A stretch of DNA of 64,000 nt from Desulfobacterales bacterium (GCA_028704555.1 JAQWFD010000004.1:81932-145931), one strand, 5' to 3'; shown: positions 37,910 through 48,057, counted from the stretch's first letter. Notes: a model not told the origin generated them from the letters alone. A program made the numbers and translations.

Positions 37910-39574
37910 CTATTTCATTCCGGCTGCCGCCTGAGCGATATTGTGTGCATGAGACCGGATACTCTGCAGCGCCGTCAGTACATCATTAAACAACAGGCCG
38001 GTTAACACATCGCATTCCTTGTTGTTGAGCCTCTGAATATGTTCATTCCTGAATCGTTTAATCATCTTCTGGATGGATTTGCCCTTTGAGTCCACCTCAT
38101 GCAGCAGGGTTGTCTTGATTTCGATCCGCTTGGGAACACACAATTCAAGATATTCTCTCAACGATTTATAACTTTCAATTATATTCGCGTAAGCTTCACT
38201 GGAAAATTGTAAACCGGATTCACGCTTTCGAATATTGTATTTGGTCAGCAGTTCACAATAATCGGCAACGGTTTCATACTCATCCACAATTCGGAGATAC
38301 CGCCGGATATCCTCGGAAACATCGCCCCCGGGCGAACTTTGCAGCAGCTCGGCGAGAAAATGAGACACTTCCGCCTGAAGGGTATCGATAATATTTTCAT
38401 ATTTAAACAGACGTTCCTCCAGATCATGATCATTTTTCTGTCCGGTCAGCAGGATCTCGCTCCAGTTGAGCATATCCATGACCATGGATGCCATCTTTTC
38501 AACTTCTTTTTTTGCCTGTTCCATGGCAATCGGAGGGGTGGATATGAACCCGTAGTCGATATATTCAAGGTGCTTTTCCGCCGTCCCCTTCTCACCCGGC
38601 ACCAGCCATATTGCGAGCCTGACGAGCCAGCCGGCACAGGGAGCCAATAGTATCGTATTAAAAATATTGAAAATCGAATGGCCGGCCGCAATATGCGCGG
38701 CGATGTACGGCTTGGTACCGTCAGGGCCTACAAAATCCATGGCCCCCGGAACTGCCCAATCCACAATTTTAATAAACCACGGGAACAGCAGGATAACGTA
38801 GACAACGCCAATTACATTAAACAGGGCATTGAAATGCGCTGCTCTTCTGGCATTAAAATTTGTTCCTATGGATGCCAGCTCCATCGTAATCGTCGTTCCG
38901 ATATTTTCTCCGAGAACCATTGCCGCCGCCGCAGGGTATGTTAGCAGCCCCTGATTGGCAAGCGCGATGGTAATTCCTACCGTCGCAGAACTTGACTGGA
39001 TAACGACGGTCAACACTAAACCTGCAAACACACATTTTACGATCTGCCAGATTGTATCCGCATTAAACTGCGCAAAAAACGGAAGAAATTGCGGATCGGC
39101 CCGAAGCGGATAAAACGCCGTTTCCATCAGTTTGAGGCCAAAGAACAGCATGCCGAAACCAAGCACAATCTGTCCGAAATTTCTGACTTTCTTGTTTTTT
39201 GAAAACAGATAAAAGCCCACACCGATGCCGAGTATCGGAAGGGCAAATCGGGTAATTTTAATAACGATAATCCAAGAGGTTATCGTTGTGCCGATGTTGG
39301 CCCCCATCACAATACCGACCGCCTGGGACAGTTCCATCAGGCCTGCATTGATGAAGCCCACGACCATTACCGTGGTGGCTGAACTCGACTGGATAATGGC
39401 CGTGACACTCAAACCGACCATGACCCCCATCACCCGGTTATGGGTTAATAAGGCAAAAAATTTTTTAATGCGATTTCCGGCAACCAGCTGAAGGCCGGAA
39501 GACATGGTCTTCATTCCATATAAAAATATACCCAGCCCGCCGATAAGATTAAATATGACCGATACCCAATTCAT
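37910..39574 (-). CDS. Na/Pi cotransporter family protein with PhoU-like tail
   Basis: A 554-residue inner-membrane protein. Two inverted-repeat transport halves each carry the QSSSAT motif (IQSSSATTVMVVGFINAG and IQSSSATVGITIALANQG), diagnostic of the NptA/PNaS family. Eight or more membrane segments cover residues 1-310. The soluble C-terminus (about 350-554) is helical and PhoU-like. It should import phosphate with Na+ or export it. It begins 3 bp after the rluB stop. Confidence 0.92.
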   Translation of the reverse strand: MNWVSVIFNLIGGLGIFLYGMKTMSSGLQLVAGNRIKKFFALLTHNRVMGVMVGLSVTAIIQSSSATTVMVVGFINAGLMELSQAVGIVMGANIGTTITSWIIVIKITRFALPILGIGVGFYLFSKNKKVRNFGQIVLGFGMLFFGLKLMETAFYPLRADPQFLPFFAQFNADTIWQIVKCVFAGLVLTVVIQSSSATVGITIALANQGLLTYPAAAAMVLGENIGTTITMELASIGTNFNARRAAHFNALFNVIGVVYVILLFPWFIKIVDWAVPGAMDFVGPDGTKPYIAAHIAAGHSIFNIFNTILLAPCAGWLVRLAIWLVPGEKGTAEKHLEYIDYGFISTPPIAMEQAKKEVEKMASMVMDMLNWSEILLTGQKNDHDLEERLFKYENIIDTLQAEVSHFLAELLQSSPGGDVSEDIRRYLRIVDEYETVADYCELLTKYNIRKRESGLQFSSEAYANIIESYKSLREYLELCVPKRIEIKTTLLHEVDSKGKSIQKMIKRFRNEHIQRLNNKECDVLTGLLFNDVLTALQSIRSHAHNIAQAAAGMK

Positions 39575-39577
39575 AAG

Positions 39578-40300
39578 CTATACTTTATCATTTTTTGCGG
39601 CATTCATAGAAATTGATCGAATCAACTCTTTTCTTTCCGTATCCGTCAGATATCGCCAGGCACCTTCGGCAAGCCCCCCCAACCGGATATGCGCAATGCG
39701 AATCCGTTTTAACTGCGTCACCTTGTTTCCGATTTTTCCGACCATCCGCCGAATCTGACGATTCCTGCCCTCTTTGAGCACAATCGTAAACCGATTTGAA
39801 TCAATGCGCCGGACATCGGCGGCTCTGGTCTTTTTCCCCATTATGGACATGCCTTTTTTCAACTTCCCCAGCGCGCTGGCAGCAATAGGCATCGATACCG
39901 ATACGTCATACTCTTTCTCGTGATCGAATGAAGGATGCGAGAGGCCATGATGAATCCTGCCATCATTGGTCAAGAGCAGCAGACCGGTGGAATCCTTGTC
40001 CAGCCGCCCGACAGGATAGAGCCTCCGGGCGATATCAACCAGATCGATGACCACTTTATCTCCCGGCTGAAGGCAGCTCGTGACATACCCTTTTGGCTTG
40101 TTCAACGCGATATAAACCAGTTCCTGATGGTACTCGACAGGATTGGCGTCAAATTCGACCCGATCCAGGTCCGGATCCACGCGGGTTCCAAGCTCGGTGA
40201 CAATTTTGCCGTTTACGGTAACGCGTCCCTGCCGGATATGGACCTCAGCCTGACGCCTGGAACAGATCCCGGCCGCCGACAAAAATTTCTGAAGCCGCAT
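39578..40300 (-). CDS. Pseudouridine synthase, RluB/RsuA family
   Basis: A 240-residue rRNA pseudouridine synthase. An S4 RNA-binding domain (MRLQKFLSAAGICSRRQAEVHI) precedes the catalytic domain with Asp in GRLDKDSTGLLLLTNDG and a closing EGRNRQIRRM motif. It probably modifies 23S rRNA (RluB-like), though RsuA-type specificity cannot be excluded. I chose the ATG at 40300, where the S4 domain begins; the frame extends 25 codons upstream into the argJ end. Confidence 0.9.
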   Translation of the reverse strand: MRLQKFLSAAGICSRRQAEVHIRQGRVTVNGKIVTELGTRVDPDLDRVEFDANPVEYHQELVYIALNKPKGYVTSCLQPGDKVVIDLVDIARRLYPVGRLDKDSTGLLLLTNDGRIHHGLSHPSFDHEKEYDVSVSMPIAASALGKLKKGMSIMGKKTRAADVRRIDSNRFTIVLKEGRNRQIRRMVGKIGNKVTQLKRIRIAHIRLGGLAEGAWRYLTDTERKELIRSISMNAAKNDKV

Positions 40301-40355
40301 CAATCCCGTTGCACAACATTCTGATCCGGCTGATTCGGATCGATTTTCAATTGAA

Positions 40356-41546
40356 TCAGCTCCTGTAATCGGCATTGATTTTCACATAATCCACCGAAAA
40401 ATCGCAGGTAAATACGGTCGCCTGTCCTTTCCCGGAATTCAAATCCACGGTAACGGTAAACTCCGGTTTCCGGAGCACTCGAGTCGCCGGCTCTTCCGTA
40501 GCTTGTCCGCAACTCACCCCGTTTTGCGCCATCATTACGTCATCAAAATAGATATCAATGCGATCCGGCTCAACCGGAACACCGGCCCGGCCGACAGCGG
40601 CAATAATTCTGCCCCAATTGGCATCTTCACCAAAAAACGCTGTCTTGACCAGACTGGAATTGGCAACCGTTTCGGCAACACGCCTGGCATCCGCATCCGA
40701 CAGCGCGCCCTTGGCCACAACCTCGATCAGCTTGGTTGCCCCCTCACCGTCTCTGACGATCATTTTAGCAAGCTCGAACAGAAGGTCATTGAGAACTTCC
40801 TGAAATAACCTTTCATGATCCGCAGTGAGAATCTCAGCCCCTGAACGGCCATTTGCCAGAAGCAGTACGGAATCGTTGGTGCTGGTATCGCCATCGATCG
40901 TAATCCGATTAAATGACTGGTCTACGGCAGGAGAAAGAACCCGTGCCAGCACATTGGAAGAAACTTTGAGATCCGTACAGACAAAACAAAGCATCGTGGC
41001 CATATCCGGCCGTATCATTCCGGCCCCCTTAGCCACTGCAACCACCGTAAACGGAACCCCGTCAATGTCGGCCTGTCGTGAAACGACTTTGGGAACCGTG
41101 TCCGTGGTCATTATGGCGGTTGCCAGATCCATGATGCCATCTTCTTTCAATGAACGGATCAGTTCGGGAGCGGCAGCCGCTATCTTTTCTACAGGTAACG
41201 GCTGCCCGATGACCCCGGTGGAGGCCACCAGCACCCGTTCATCTGAAATATTCAGTTCATCTGCTGCACAGCGGGCCATGGCAATTGAATCTGCCATGGA
41301 TCGACTGCCGGCACAACAATTGGCATTACCGCTGTTTACAATTACGGCCTGGGCGACACCCGACTTTACCCGTTCTTTATCCAGAATAACCGGTGCGGCC
41401 CGGACTCTGTTTTTGGTAAACACCCCGGCCGCAGTTGCCTCAGTTTCAGAAAAAATAAGCCCGAGGTCGTTATGATTATTTTTTTTCAGACCCGCGGCAA
41501 CCCCACTGAATTTAAAGCCTTTGCATTTGATAATATTATTTTTCAT
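40356..41546 (-). CDS. argJ: Glutamate N-acetyltransferase / amino-acid N-acetyltransferase
   Basis: ArgJ recycles the acetyl group of N-acetylornithine to glutamate in arginine synthesis, and many forms also use acetyl-CoA. It has 396 residues. The self-cleavage site that creates the N-terminal Thr nucleophile is in the DMATMLCF stretch, preceded by GAGMIRP. The protein begins MKNNIIKCKGFKFSGVAAG. It heads the minus-strand run argJ, rluB, Na/Pi, radical SAM, dehydrogenase, YkgJ. No other arg genes are present. Confidence 0.95.
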   Translation of the reverse strand: MKNNIIKCKGFKFSGVAAGLKKNNHNDLGLIFSETEATAAGVFTKNRVRAAPVILDKERVKSGVAQAVIVNSGNANCCAGSRSMADSIAMARCAADELNISDERVLVASTGVIGQPLPVEKIAAAAPELIRSLKEDGIMDLATAIMTTDTVPKVVSRQADIDGVPFTVVAVAKGAGMIRPDMATMLCFVCTDLKVSSNVLARVLSPAVDQSFNRITIDGDTSTNDSVLLLANGRSGAEILTADHERLFQEVLNDLLFELAKMIVRDGEGATKLIEVVAKGALSDADARRVAETVANSSLVKTAFFGEDANWGRIIAAVGRAGVPVEPDRIDIYFDDVMMAQNGVSCGQATEEPATRVLRKPEFTVTVDLNSGKGQATVFTCDFSVDYVKINADYRS

Positions 41547-41595
41547 CTTTCAATTTCTCTTCAGATACGTTAGCGTTAATAAGCACCCCGCCCCA

Positions 41596-42081
41596 TCAGG
41601 GCAGGGGTATCACCAAAACGGGAATCTTGCTTTTTCTGATCACCCGTTTTGAATTACTTCCCATCAGGGTTTCCTTAAAACCGCCATGGCCATGGGTTCC
41701 CATAATAATTAAATCACAGGCATTCTTTTCAGCCTCCAGGATAATCACATCAGAGGGTTTTCCTGTTTTAACGATAATTTCATCCGCCTGGAATGTGTGC
41801 TGTCCCATTTCTTCATTGGTTTCTTTACAGAAAGAAACCACCCGTTTTTCAAGCAGTTCAATGGTTTCAGAAGAAATCTCATTTTTCAGTGATTTCCATT
41901 TAGATTCTCCAAAATAGGGGGCTAACGAATTATCCAGACTTTCAGAAATTTCTTCAAGCACGTGCAGTACTATCACTTTCGACCCGTAACATCCGGCAAG
42001 GCTCACCGAATAAGCAAGCGCAAATTTAGAATTATAGGACAAATCGTTGGCAAAAAGAATTTTCTTTATTTTTGGAATCAT
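41596..42081 (-). CDS. Universal stress protein, UspA family
   Basis: A 161-residue Usp with start KKILFANDLSYNSKFALAYS and ATP-site-like C-terminus MGTHGHGGFKETLMGSNSKRVI. It is the second Usp of the window and distinct in sequence from the one at 18848. It lies 49 bp upstream of argJ on the same strand. Confidence 0.9.
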   Translation of the reverse strand: MIPKIKKILFANDLSYNSKFALAYSVSLAGCYGSKVIVLHVLEEISESLDNSLAPYFGESKWKSLKNEISSETIELLEKRVVSFCKETNEEMGQHTFQADEIIVKTGKPSDVIILEAEKNACDLIIMGTHGHGGFKETLMGSNSKRVIRKSKIPVLVIPLP

Positions 42082-42425
42082 AACATCCTCCGGCTTTAAC
42101 TGAAAAACTATTTTTGGATAATCACTGATTCTGATTGGCTTGTTGCCGATTTCATTTGACAGAATACCGGCATAATGTCAATCCACATAACCATTTTATT
42201 CAGGCACAATAGACGCCCTTGATTATGGATCACTGCGATATTCCATGCTGAAACGATAACTTCCGGCCTCTTCGGCTTCTGTGCCGGGCCCGGAATTTAT
42301 CCCCCGACATCCGAACCGCATTGCTGCGGTTACCATCATGAATCTTTTGAGCGCCGGAGTTGAATATACTCGATATCACTGACGTAAATTTCCTGCAACC
42401 GGTATTGAAGGCCTGTACCAAATGG

Positions 42426-42577
42426 GGGCTTGATCATAACTGCGGCCATATTTTGCTGTGCGTATCCTCTGAGTCCCGCCCGTTGCCGGCGTACGACATG
42501 GCGCGATCCGGGGAAAAGATGCCGGCAATGGGCGGGACGGACCCCGTGACATGGTGGCCGCAGTTATGATCAAGCCC
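42426..42577. mobile_element. Inverted-repeat MITE, copy 5
   Basis: A 152-bp element with the best-preserved arms of the family (GGGCTTGATCATAAC and full complement) and a centre like copy 1. Flanking octamers are CCAAATGG and GAAAATGG (6 of 8 equal). It lies in the 663-bp divergent gap between the usp (minus) and truA (plus) starts; nothing else is recognised there. Confidence 0.88.
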
Positions 42578-42744
42578 GAAAATGGCAATTGATCTACTCT
42601 GCAACTTATGATATTTTTTTGATTTTTACGTTACATTTATACCTCACGGCATCAGGCCTGCCGCCTTTCGGATGAACAGATGCAGCATTGTCGCTGTTCG
42701 GGCTGAAGAGACAAACCATTTTCCGAACCGGATTGATCCGAGTT

Positions 42745-43497
42745 ATGCGTCAAGAAACACCCAAAAATTTCAAACTCGTTATCGAATATGACGGAAGCGC
42801 TTACCATGGCTGGCAAAGACAAAAACATCATCCGACGGTTCAGGAAAAAATCGAAAAAGCCTTGCACACCATGACCGGAGAGATCATCATATTAAACGGC
42901 TCCGGAAGAACAGATGCCGGTGTCCACGCACTGGGCCAGGTGGCAAATTTCAAGTGTCCCACTGCATTGACGCCGCCGGTATTTCTAAAAGGACTAAACA
43001 GCCTCCTGCCCGATGATATCGTCATTACGTCATGTGAACAAACCGATATAAAATTTCATGCCCGATTTGATGCAAAAAGCAAAACGTATCGTTACTGCAT
43101 TTTGAATCGAGAAATCCCGTCTGCGGTGAATCGTCAATATGCATGGTTTGTCCGCAGGCATCTGAATGTGGATGAAATGAAAAAAGGCGCCGCTCATATG
43201 ATTGGCACCCATGATTTCAAATCTTTTGAAAAAACCGGCAGCCCCAGGCCCCATACGATTCGAACCGTTATGAAGGTTGACCTGATCATAAAAGATGACG
43301 CACATATTTTCATCGATGTGGAAGCGAACGGCTTTCTGAGATGCATGGTCCGGAATATGGTAGGAACGCTTGTATGTGTCGGAAGTGCGAAGCTCACGGC
43401 GGAAGATATCATCAGGATTATCAGGTCAAAAAACCGGAAACTGGCCGGTCCCACCGCTCCTGCACATGGACTGTTTCTGAAACAGGTCTATTATTGA
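42745..43497 (+). CDS. truA: tRNA pseudouridine(38-40) synthase
   Basis: A 250-residue enzyme making pseudouridine at positions 38-40 of the tRNA anticodon stem. It begins FKLVIEYDGSAYHGWQRQ, with catalytic Asp in GSGRTDAGVHALGQ and the FLRCMVRNMVGTL signature near the end. I chose the ATG at 42745; the frame runs 19 codons further upstream with no family homology. It is convergent with the ClC gene, 27 bp apart. Confidence 0.95.
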   Translation: MRQETPKNFKLVIEYDGSAYHGWQRQKHHPTVQEKIEKALHTMTGEIIILNGSGRTDAGVHALGQVANFKCPTALTPPVFLKGLNSLLPDDIVITSCEQTDIKFHARFDAKSKTYRYCILNREIPSAVNRQYAWFVRRHLNVDEMKKGAAHMIGTHDFKSFEKTGSPRPHTIRTVMKVDLIIKDDAHIFIDVEANGFLRCMVRNMVGTLVCVGSAKLTAEDIIRIIRSKNRKLAGPTAPAHGLFLKQVYY

Positions 43498-43524
43498 TCC
43501 GTCGCGCAACCGTTCAACAGGCCG

Positions 43525-45348
43525 TCAGCTGGCGGTCCTGCTTTTCATCTCTTCGATCCGCTGATTATAAAATGTAATCACTTCCCTCCGGTTTAACATT
43601 CCGATCAGGACCGAATGATCATCCTCACTGACCACCGGAAGGCTGTCGATATTTTTTATCGTAAACTTTTTAAGTACTGAATTCAGATCCTCCGAAGGTG
43701 TCGTCACAATGATATCCGTAGTGGCGATGTCCTTCATGACCACAAGCTGCTCGATGCCCTGGGAAAACAGGACGCCCCGGATATCGGTGCTTGAAAAAAT
43801 TCCGGTCAGCCGGTTGTGCTGGTTTACCACCGGAAAATAATGCTGCTTGGTTTTTGAAAAAAATATTCTGAATTCTGAAAACGACATACGCTCCGGGATC
43901 TGTTTCACATCCTTGAGCAGATGCATCAAATCCTTGACCCGTATCGTCTGGAGAATATCCACAAAAAAATGCCCTGCGTGTGCCGGTGAGTCAATTTTAT
44001 TTTTGACCTGTTTCGAATAGATCGTCCATTTCTGGGAAGCCAGATAACTGACCGAGCATACCAGCATGCTAGGCAAGAGCAGATGATACGAATTGGTCAT
44101 TTCACTGACAAAAATAATGGTGGAAATCGGTGTATTTGACACGGCTGTAAAAAATCCCGCCATGCCTACCACGACGAACGCCCCGGGCGCTGTCACCACT
44201 GCCGGCATGATCAGGTGAAACAGCTGGCCAACCACTCCGCCCGTGGCACCGCCGATAACGATCGATGGGCCGAAAACGCCCCCGCTTCCTCCGGACCCGA
44301 TGGAAAAGGATGTGGTGATAATCTTGCCGATGGCAAGTGTAAACAAAAATGGGATGGTCAGTTCACTGTGCAGGGCCTGCTGAGCAAAACCGTATCCGAA
44401 TGCCAGGGTATGGGGCAGGAAAAAACCGACAATACCGGTACACAGGCCCCCAATGGCCGGTTTAATATGATTGGGGACATGGAGCCGCTTGAACAGGCCG
44501 TTGATGCCGTAAAAAGTTTTAATGTAAACAATGCCGACAGCAACCAGTACCAGTGCCAGCACCAGATATGGACCAAGTTCCAGCGGATTTCGAAATAGAA
44601 AATCAGGAGATTGAAACAACGATCCCCAGCCGAACACCAGACAAAACACACAGTAGGCCACTACAGACGAGATCCCGGCAGGAATAATCACTTCGGACTC
44701 AAATTCCGGGTCCCGATAAAGCACTTCGGCAGCAAACAGTGCGCCGGCCAGCGGAGCCCTGAAAATACTTCCGACACCGGCACCGACACCGGCTGCCATC
44801 ATGATTCGCCGTTCACTATCGGACAATTTCAGCCGGGTCGCCAGAAACGATCCAAAACCGGCTCCAATCTGGGCTATCGGTCCTTCGCGCCCGCCAGAGC
44901 CTCCCGTAGTCAGCGTCACGGCAGATGCGATGGTTTTTATAAACGGAACCCGGCCGCGAATATATCCTCCCCGCCGGTGATAGGCATCAATAGCGGCATC
45001 GGTTCCGTGACCTTCGGCTTCCGGAGCAAATGTGTACACCAGCCATCCGCTGACAATCCCGCCGAAACATGGAAGAAACAACAGCACCCATCGGTTGAAG
45101 GGGGTATGGGTCGGCGGAATCAGATGATGTTCACCGGCCGGTGCAGGGGGGCGGTAACCCGCCATCAAATCCATGAAATAATGCGTGCCCAGCTGACACA
45201 TATAATTGAACACGATCGACCCCAGACCGGCGATCAAACCAATCAGGGCAAACCGGATTGCCCATTTCCAGGCAACGGCTATCCGGAATGTTCCCGCCTT
45301 ACGGGCTGACGAATCGATCCGTTTATGGAATCGGGATAACACACCCAT
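43525..45348 (-). CDS. ClC-family chloride channel/antiporter with CBS pair
   Basis: A 607-residue membrane protein. The gating glutamate sits in GGREGPIAQIG (Glu155), and the second pore motif reads GSGGVFGPSIVIG. The first selectivity stretch is GHGTDAA, with His in place of the Ser of E. coli ClC-ec1. Two CBS domains form the C-terminus (about 475-600). Its ATG overlaps the stop of the aminotransferase gene by one base (TAATG), so translation should be coupled. Confidence 0.93.
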   Translation of the reverse strand: MGVLSRFHKRIDSSARKAGTFRIAVAWKWAIRFALIGLIAGLGSIVFNYMCQLGTHYFMDLMAGYRPPAPAGEHHLIPPTHTPFNRWVLLFLPCFGGIVSGWLVYTFAPEAEGHGTDAAIDAYHRRGGYIRGRVPFIKTIASAVTLTTGGSGGREGPIAQIGAGFGSFLATRLKLSDSERRIMMAAGVGAGVGSIFRAPLAGALFAAEVLYRDPEFESEVIIPAGISSVVAYCVFCLVFGWGSLFQSPDFLFRNPLELGPYLVLALVLVAVGIVYIKTFYGINGLFKRLHVPNHIKPAIGGLCTGIVGFFLPHTLAFGYGFAQQALHSELTIPFLFTLAIGKIITTSFSIGSGGSGGVFGPSIVIGGATGGVVGQLFHLIMPAVVTAPGAFVVVGMAGFFTAVSNTPISTIIFVSEMTNSYHLLLPSMLVCSVSYLASQKWTIYSKQVKNKIDSPAHAGHFFVDILQTIRVKDLMHLLKDVKQIPERMSFSEFRIFFSKTKQHYFPVVNQHNRLTGIFSSTDIRGVLFSQGIEQLVVMKDIATTDIIVTTPSEDLNSVLKKFTIKNIDSLPVVSEDDHSVLIGMLNRREVITFYNQRIEEMKSRTAS

Positions 45349-46667
45349 TATGCATTGACTTCTTCGAGGTCTTTAACTCCCTGATAAATGATGTCAAACA
45401 GCTCTTGAATATTGCCTTCTTCCAGACATGAAAACGCAATTCTCAACGTTGAAGTGCCTAATGAAATCAAGCCCACGCCGTAGCGTTCCAGCAGGTGGCA
45501 CCGGAGAGTTTCAGCATCCACGGACTTGAGCCTGATACTCATGAAATACCCGGAATTAAACGGATATGAATCCCATGCATCGTGATATTTTTTATCACTG
45601 ATGACCTCTTTGACTTGCCTTGCACGTCGTTTGAGTATTTCGAATTTTTCTTTCTTTTCATTCTGAAAATTCACATTCCGCATGGATTTCAATACAATAG
45701 TCTGCCCCAGATGCGACGCATTGGAAATAGTGGCACGGACACATGCAGCGGTTTTTTGTTCCAGTGCATCGTAAACCTCACCTGTCTGACCCTGGATGAC
45801 AGATCCGTATGTAATAAAACCCACTCGAAGTCCCCAGACAAAACTCTCCTTCGTTGCTCCGTCCAACTTTATCGCAAGCAGCCTGGGATGTCGATCGCAT
45901 AGAAGGGCAAACAGCGATTCTTTTATGGTCTGGTCTTCATAAAATAACCCGAAATAAGCATCATCGACGACAACGATAATATCGGTTCCCCCCTCTGCCA
46001 CTTCGGTCAATATATCCACAATCCGACAGCCTTCGTCCCGGGTTACCGTGTAACCTGTTGGATTGTGAGGAAAATTGAGCAAAACAGCAATTTTGGCATT
46101 CTGCCGGGCTTCTTCTTTCAATTTCTGCTCGAACCCGGAAAAATTAAATCCGCCGTCTTCCGAAAACAGAGAATATTGACTGATTCGCGCCCCATTTCGG
46201 GTTTCGAAAATCAGCCGGTAATTGCCCCAGAACATATCCGGGAGAATAACCACGTCATCCGGATCAAGCCATAAATCCGAAAACAGGCTGATTGCATGCG
46301 TTATACCGCTGGTCACGATCGGAAGGCTGACGACCTTGTTTTCAAGAGAAGGATTTTTCTGATAAAGCGCCTCTTTCCATACTTTTCTTAAGGCGCCAAT
46401 CCCATATGAAGATGCATAGGTCAGTGACTCCTCCGGCAGGATGCCATCAATGGAGCTCATAATCGAATCAAAATACATGGTCTTGCCTTCTTCCAGCGCG
46501 ATACCTACGGTGGCATTCAGATGCCAGGCCTTATCCCTGGCTTCCGCGCCCTGGCTCAAGATTCCTTTCGGAAAAAATATCTGTCTGCCGACAGTTGACA
46601 GCATCTCGTATATATGAGGATTTCCTTTCCGTATTCTTTGATTGAGATGTTCTGCCAATATATTCAT
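45348..46667 (-). CDS. PLP-dependent aminotransferase, class I/II
   Basis: A 439-residue fold-type I aminotransferase. The PLP-binding parts are visible: LPDMFWGNYRL, NFPHNPTGYT, DDAYFGLFY and the Schiff-base Lys in GATKESFVWGLRVGF, with Arg near the end (TLRIAFSCLEE). Substrate is not clear. I chose the ATG at 46667 with AAGGAAG upstream; another ATG lies seven codons earlier. It is directly coupled to the ClC gene, an unusual partner. Confidence 0.88.
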   Translation of the reverse strand: MNILAEHLNQRIRKGNPHIYEMLSTVGRQIFFPKGILSQGAEARDKAWHLNATVGIALEEGKTMYFDSIMSSIDGILPEESLTYASSYGIGALRKVWKEALYQKNPSLENKVVSLPIVTSGITHAISLFSDLWLDPDDVVILPDMFWGNYRLIFETRNGARISQYSLFSEDGGFNFSGFEQKLKEEARQNAKIAVLLNFPHNPTGYTVTRDEGCRIVDILTEVAEGGTDIIVVVDDAYFGLFYEDQTIKESLFALLCDRHPRLLAIKLDGATKESFVWGLRVGFITYGSVIQGQTGEVYDALEQKTAACVRATISNASHLGQTIVLKSMRNVNFQNEKKEKFEILKRRARQVKEVISDKKYHDAWDSYPFNSGYFMSIRLKSVDAETLRCHLLERYGVGLISLGTSTLRIAFSCLEEGNIQELFDIIYQGVKDLEEVNA

Positions 46668-47220
46668 ATTGTGTTGTCTTCCTTCCATTATTAATATCCC
46701 GTATTACAGCGTCGGCCAAATGGGCTTCGATAGTACCATATGCCCCTACCAATAGGGACCTTTCGATATCCATATCCTGGGATACGGCAGGAGGAAGATT
46801 CACCCTTCCTTCTGCACATGCGCCCATATGTTTCAGCCATTGTATTTTATATCGACACACCGCATTGTTCGGAAATTCATTCCGAATGAACAAATTCGAA
46901 GCGACCTTCATCTGTCAGCATCCCGGAGAATACACGCCCGGAGTTTCAGTTGCCCATGATTTCTGAACGTCACCTGTATTACAAAAACCCAAAACGCTTT
47001 TCCGAAAAACCCGATGGAACAAAGCGGGCTTATACCCGAAGCAGTATGGATGCCCCGAAGCAGTATGGATGCATGAATAAGCCAGACGGCTTTGGATAGA
47101 TCCAAACCTGTGCATGACAATTAAAAAGACAAATTAAATTCTGTATACGTTACCCATATAATATGTCAACAGAAAAATAAGCTGGGAAAGATGGGAAATA
47201 CCGGGGTGGTTTCCAGACCC
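46668..47220. repeat. Gap with 19-bp tandem duplication
   Basis: About 550 bp between the aminotransferase start and the PxxKW terminator. The unit CCCGAAGCAGTATGGATGC occurs twice head to tail at 47035-47072, a perfect duplication. A minus-strand frame 46531-46911 overlaps the aminotransferase by over 130 bp and has no family features, so no gene is called. Confidence 0.5.
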
Positions 47221-47257
47221 ATAAAACAAAAACCCCGCTCACAAATGGAGCGGGGTT
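47221..47257 (-). terminator. Rho-independent terminator of the PxxKW gene
   Basis: CCCCGCTC / GAGCGGGG stem (47233-47240 and 47248-47255) with a 7-nt loop, followed on the minus strand by TTTTTGTTTT. Confidence 0.9.
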
Positions 47258-47276
47258 CAAAAAATCGATAACCAAA

Positions 47277-47555
47277 TTATCTGTTTCCCCGTTTGGAAGC
47301 TTTGATCGGATTGATCTTGGCTGATGCGGCAGCAGTCGCTTTTGAAACATGGGTGGCTAAATTACAATTACCGTTTTTCCATTTCATTTCAGGTTCCGGG
47401 CAAGCAGAACAATACCAGCCGGTTGGAAATTCTGCGCTTCGAGAACAGCCTTTACACTTTTCGACAATCTCATGGCAGAATCCGTCTTTATATCCACAGC
47501 CGTTTGCCGTCATAAAGGGACATTCCATGCCCTTTCGAACTGTTGTGCAAATCAT
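47277..47555 (-). CDS. PxxKW family cysteine-rich protein
   Basis: A 92-residue cysteine-rich protein with about ten cysteines, including FCHEIVEKCKGCSR and GWYCSACPEPEMKW. The PEMKW pentad fits the PxxKW family name known from Deltaproteobacteria; its function is not known to me. Cysteine spacing suggests a metal-binding or Fe-S fold. I chose the ATG at 47555 (MICTTVRKGMECPF) with GGGGGTG upstream; a GTG three codons before overlaps that ribosome site. Confidence 0.8.
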   Translation of the reverse strand: MICTTVRKGMECPFMTANGCGYKDGFCHEIVEKCKGCSRSAEFPTGWYCSACPEPEMKWKNGNCNLATHVSKATAAASAKINPIKASKRGNR

Positions 47556-48057
47556 TTGATTCACCCCCTTTGATCTGTAATGTGGGCTTATTTACAGATT
47601 TAACTGTTAAAATCAAAATTTTATAATGCAAATCCAACCACAAGTCAAATAAAAATTAACGCCCCGCCCAACCGGAAAAACTGGCAGTTGGTGCTCGGGC
47701 ATCCGGCCGCCTGATAAATCCGCCTGAATTTAAAAAATATCGACCCGGGTGAAATATTATTCAACTGATTTGGACGCATTCCCCGTCACGCTCAAATTAA
47801 CTCTTGCTCATGCGCTGTCGGGATGATAAAAAATAATGTTCTATATTTACTATAATCTGGTGCCAAAGCGACCGCCCGATGCAGACCGCTTGATTATTTT
47901 TTTTCAGAGGCAGTCCTTTCGACAGCATCCGACCGGAAACATGATATTTTTTCAAATTCAAGAACAAAATTTTAACCGGAAGGATGCATCATGGATTTTG
48001 ATGATTAATATCCAAGGCTGAAAATTGCCTCGGACAGGCACAAACCTAAAACATCGC
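47556..48057. other. Divergent intergenic region, nothing recognised
   Basis: 500 bp between the PxxKW start (minus) and the KdsD start (plus). Only short frames without features are seen. Confidence 0.4.

Noticed and set aside
46531..46911. 126-codon minus-strand frame upstream of the aminotransferase
   Set aside because: It overlaps the aminotransferase by more than 130 bp in another frame and shows no recognised motif.
47035..47072. Possible CRISPR or microsatellite
   Set aside because: Only two head-to-tail 19-bp units with no spacer; a simple duplication.
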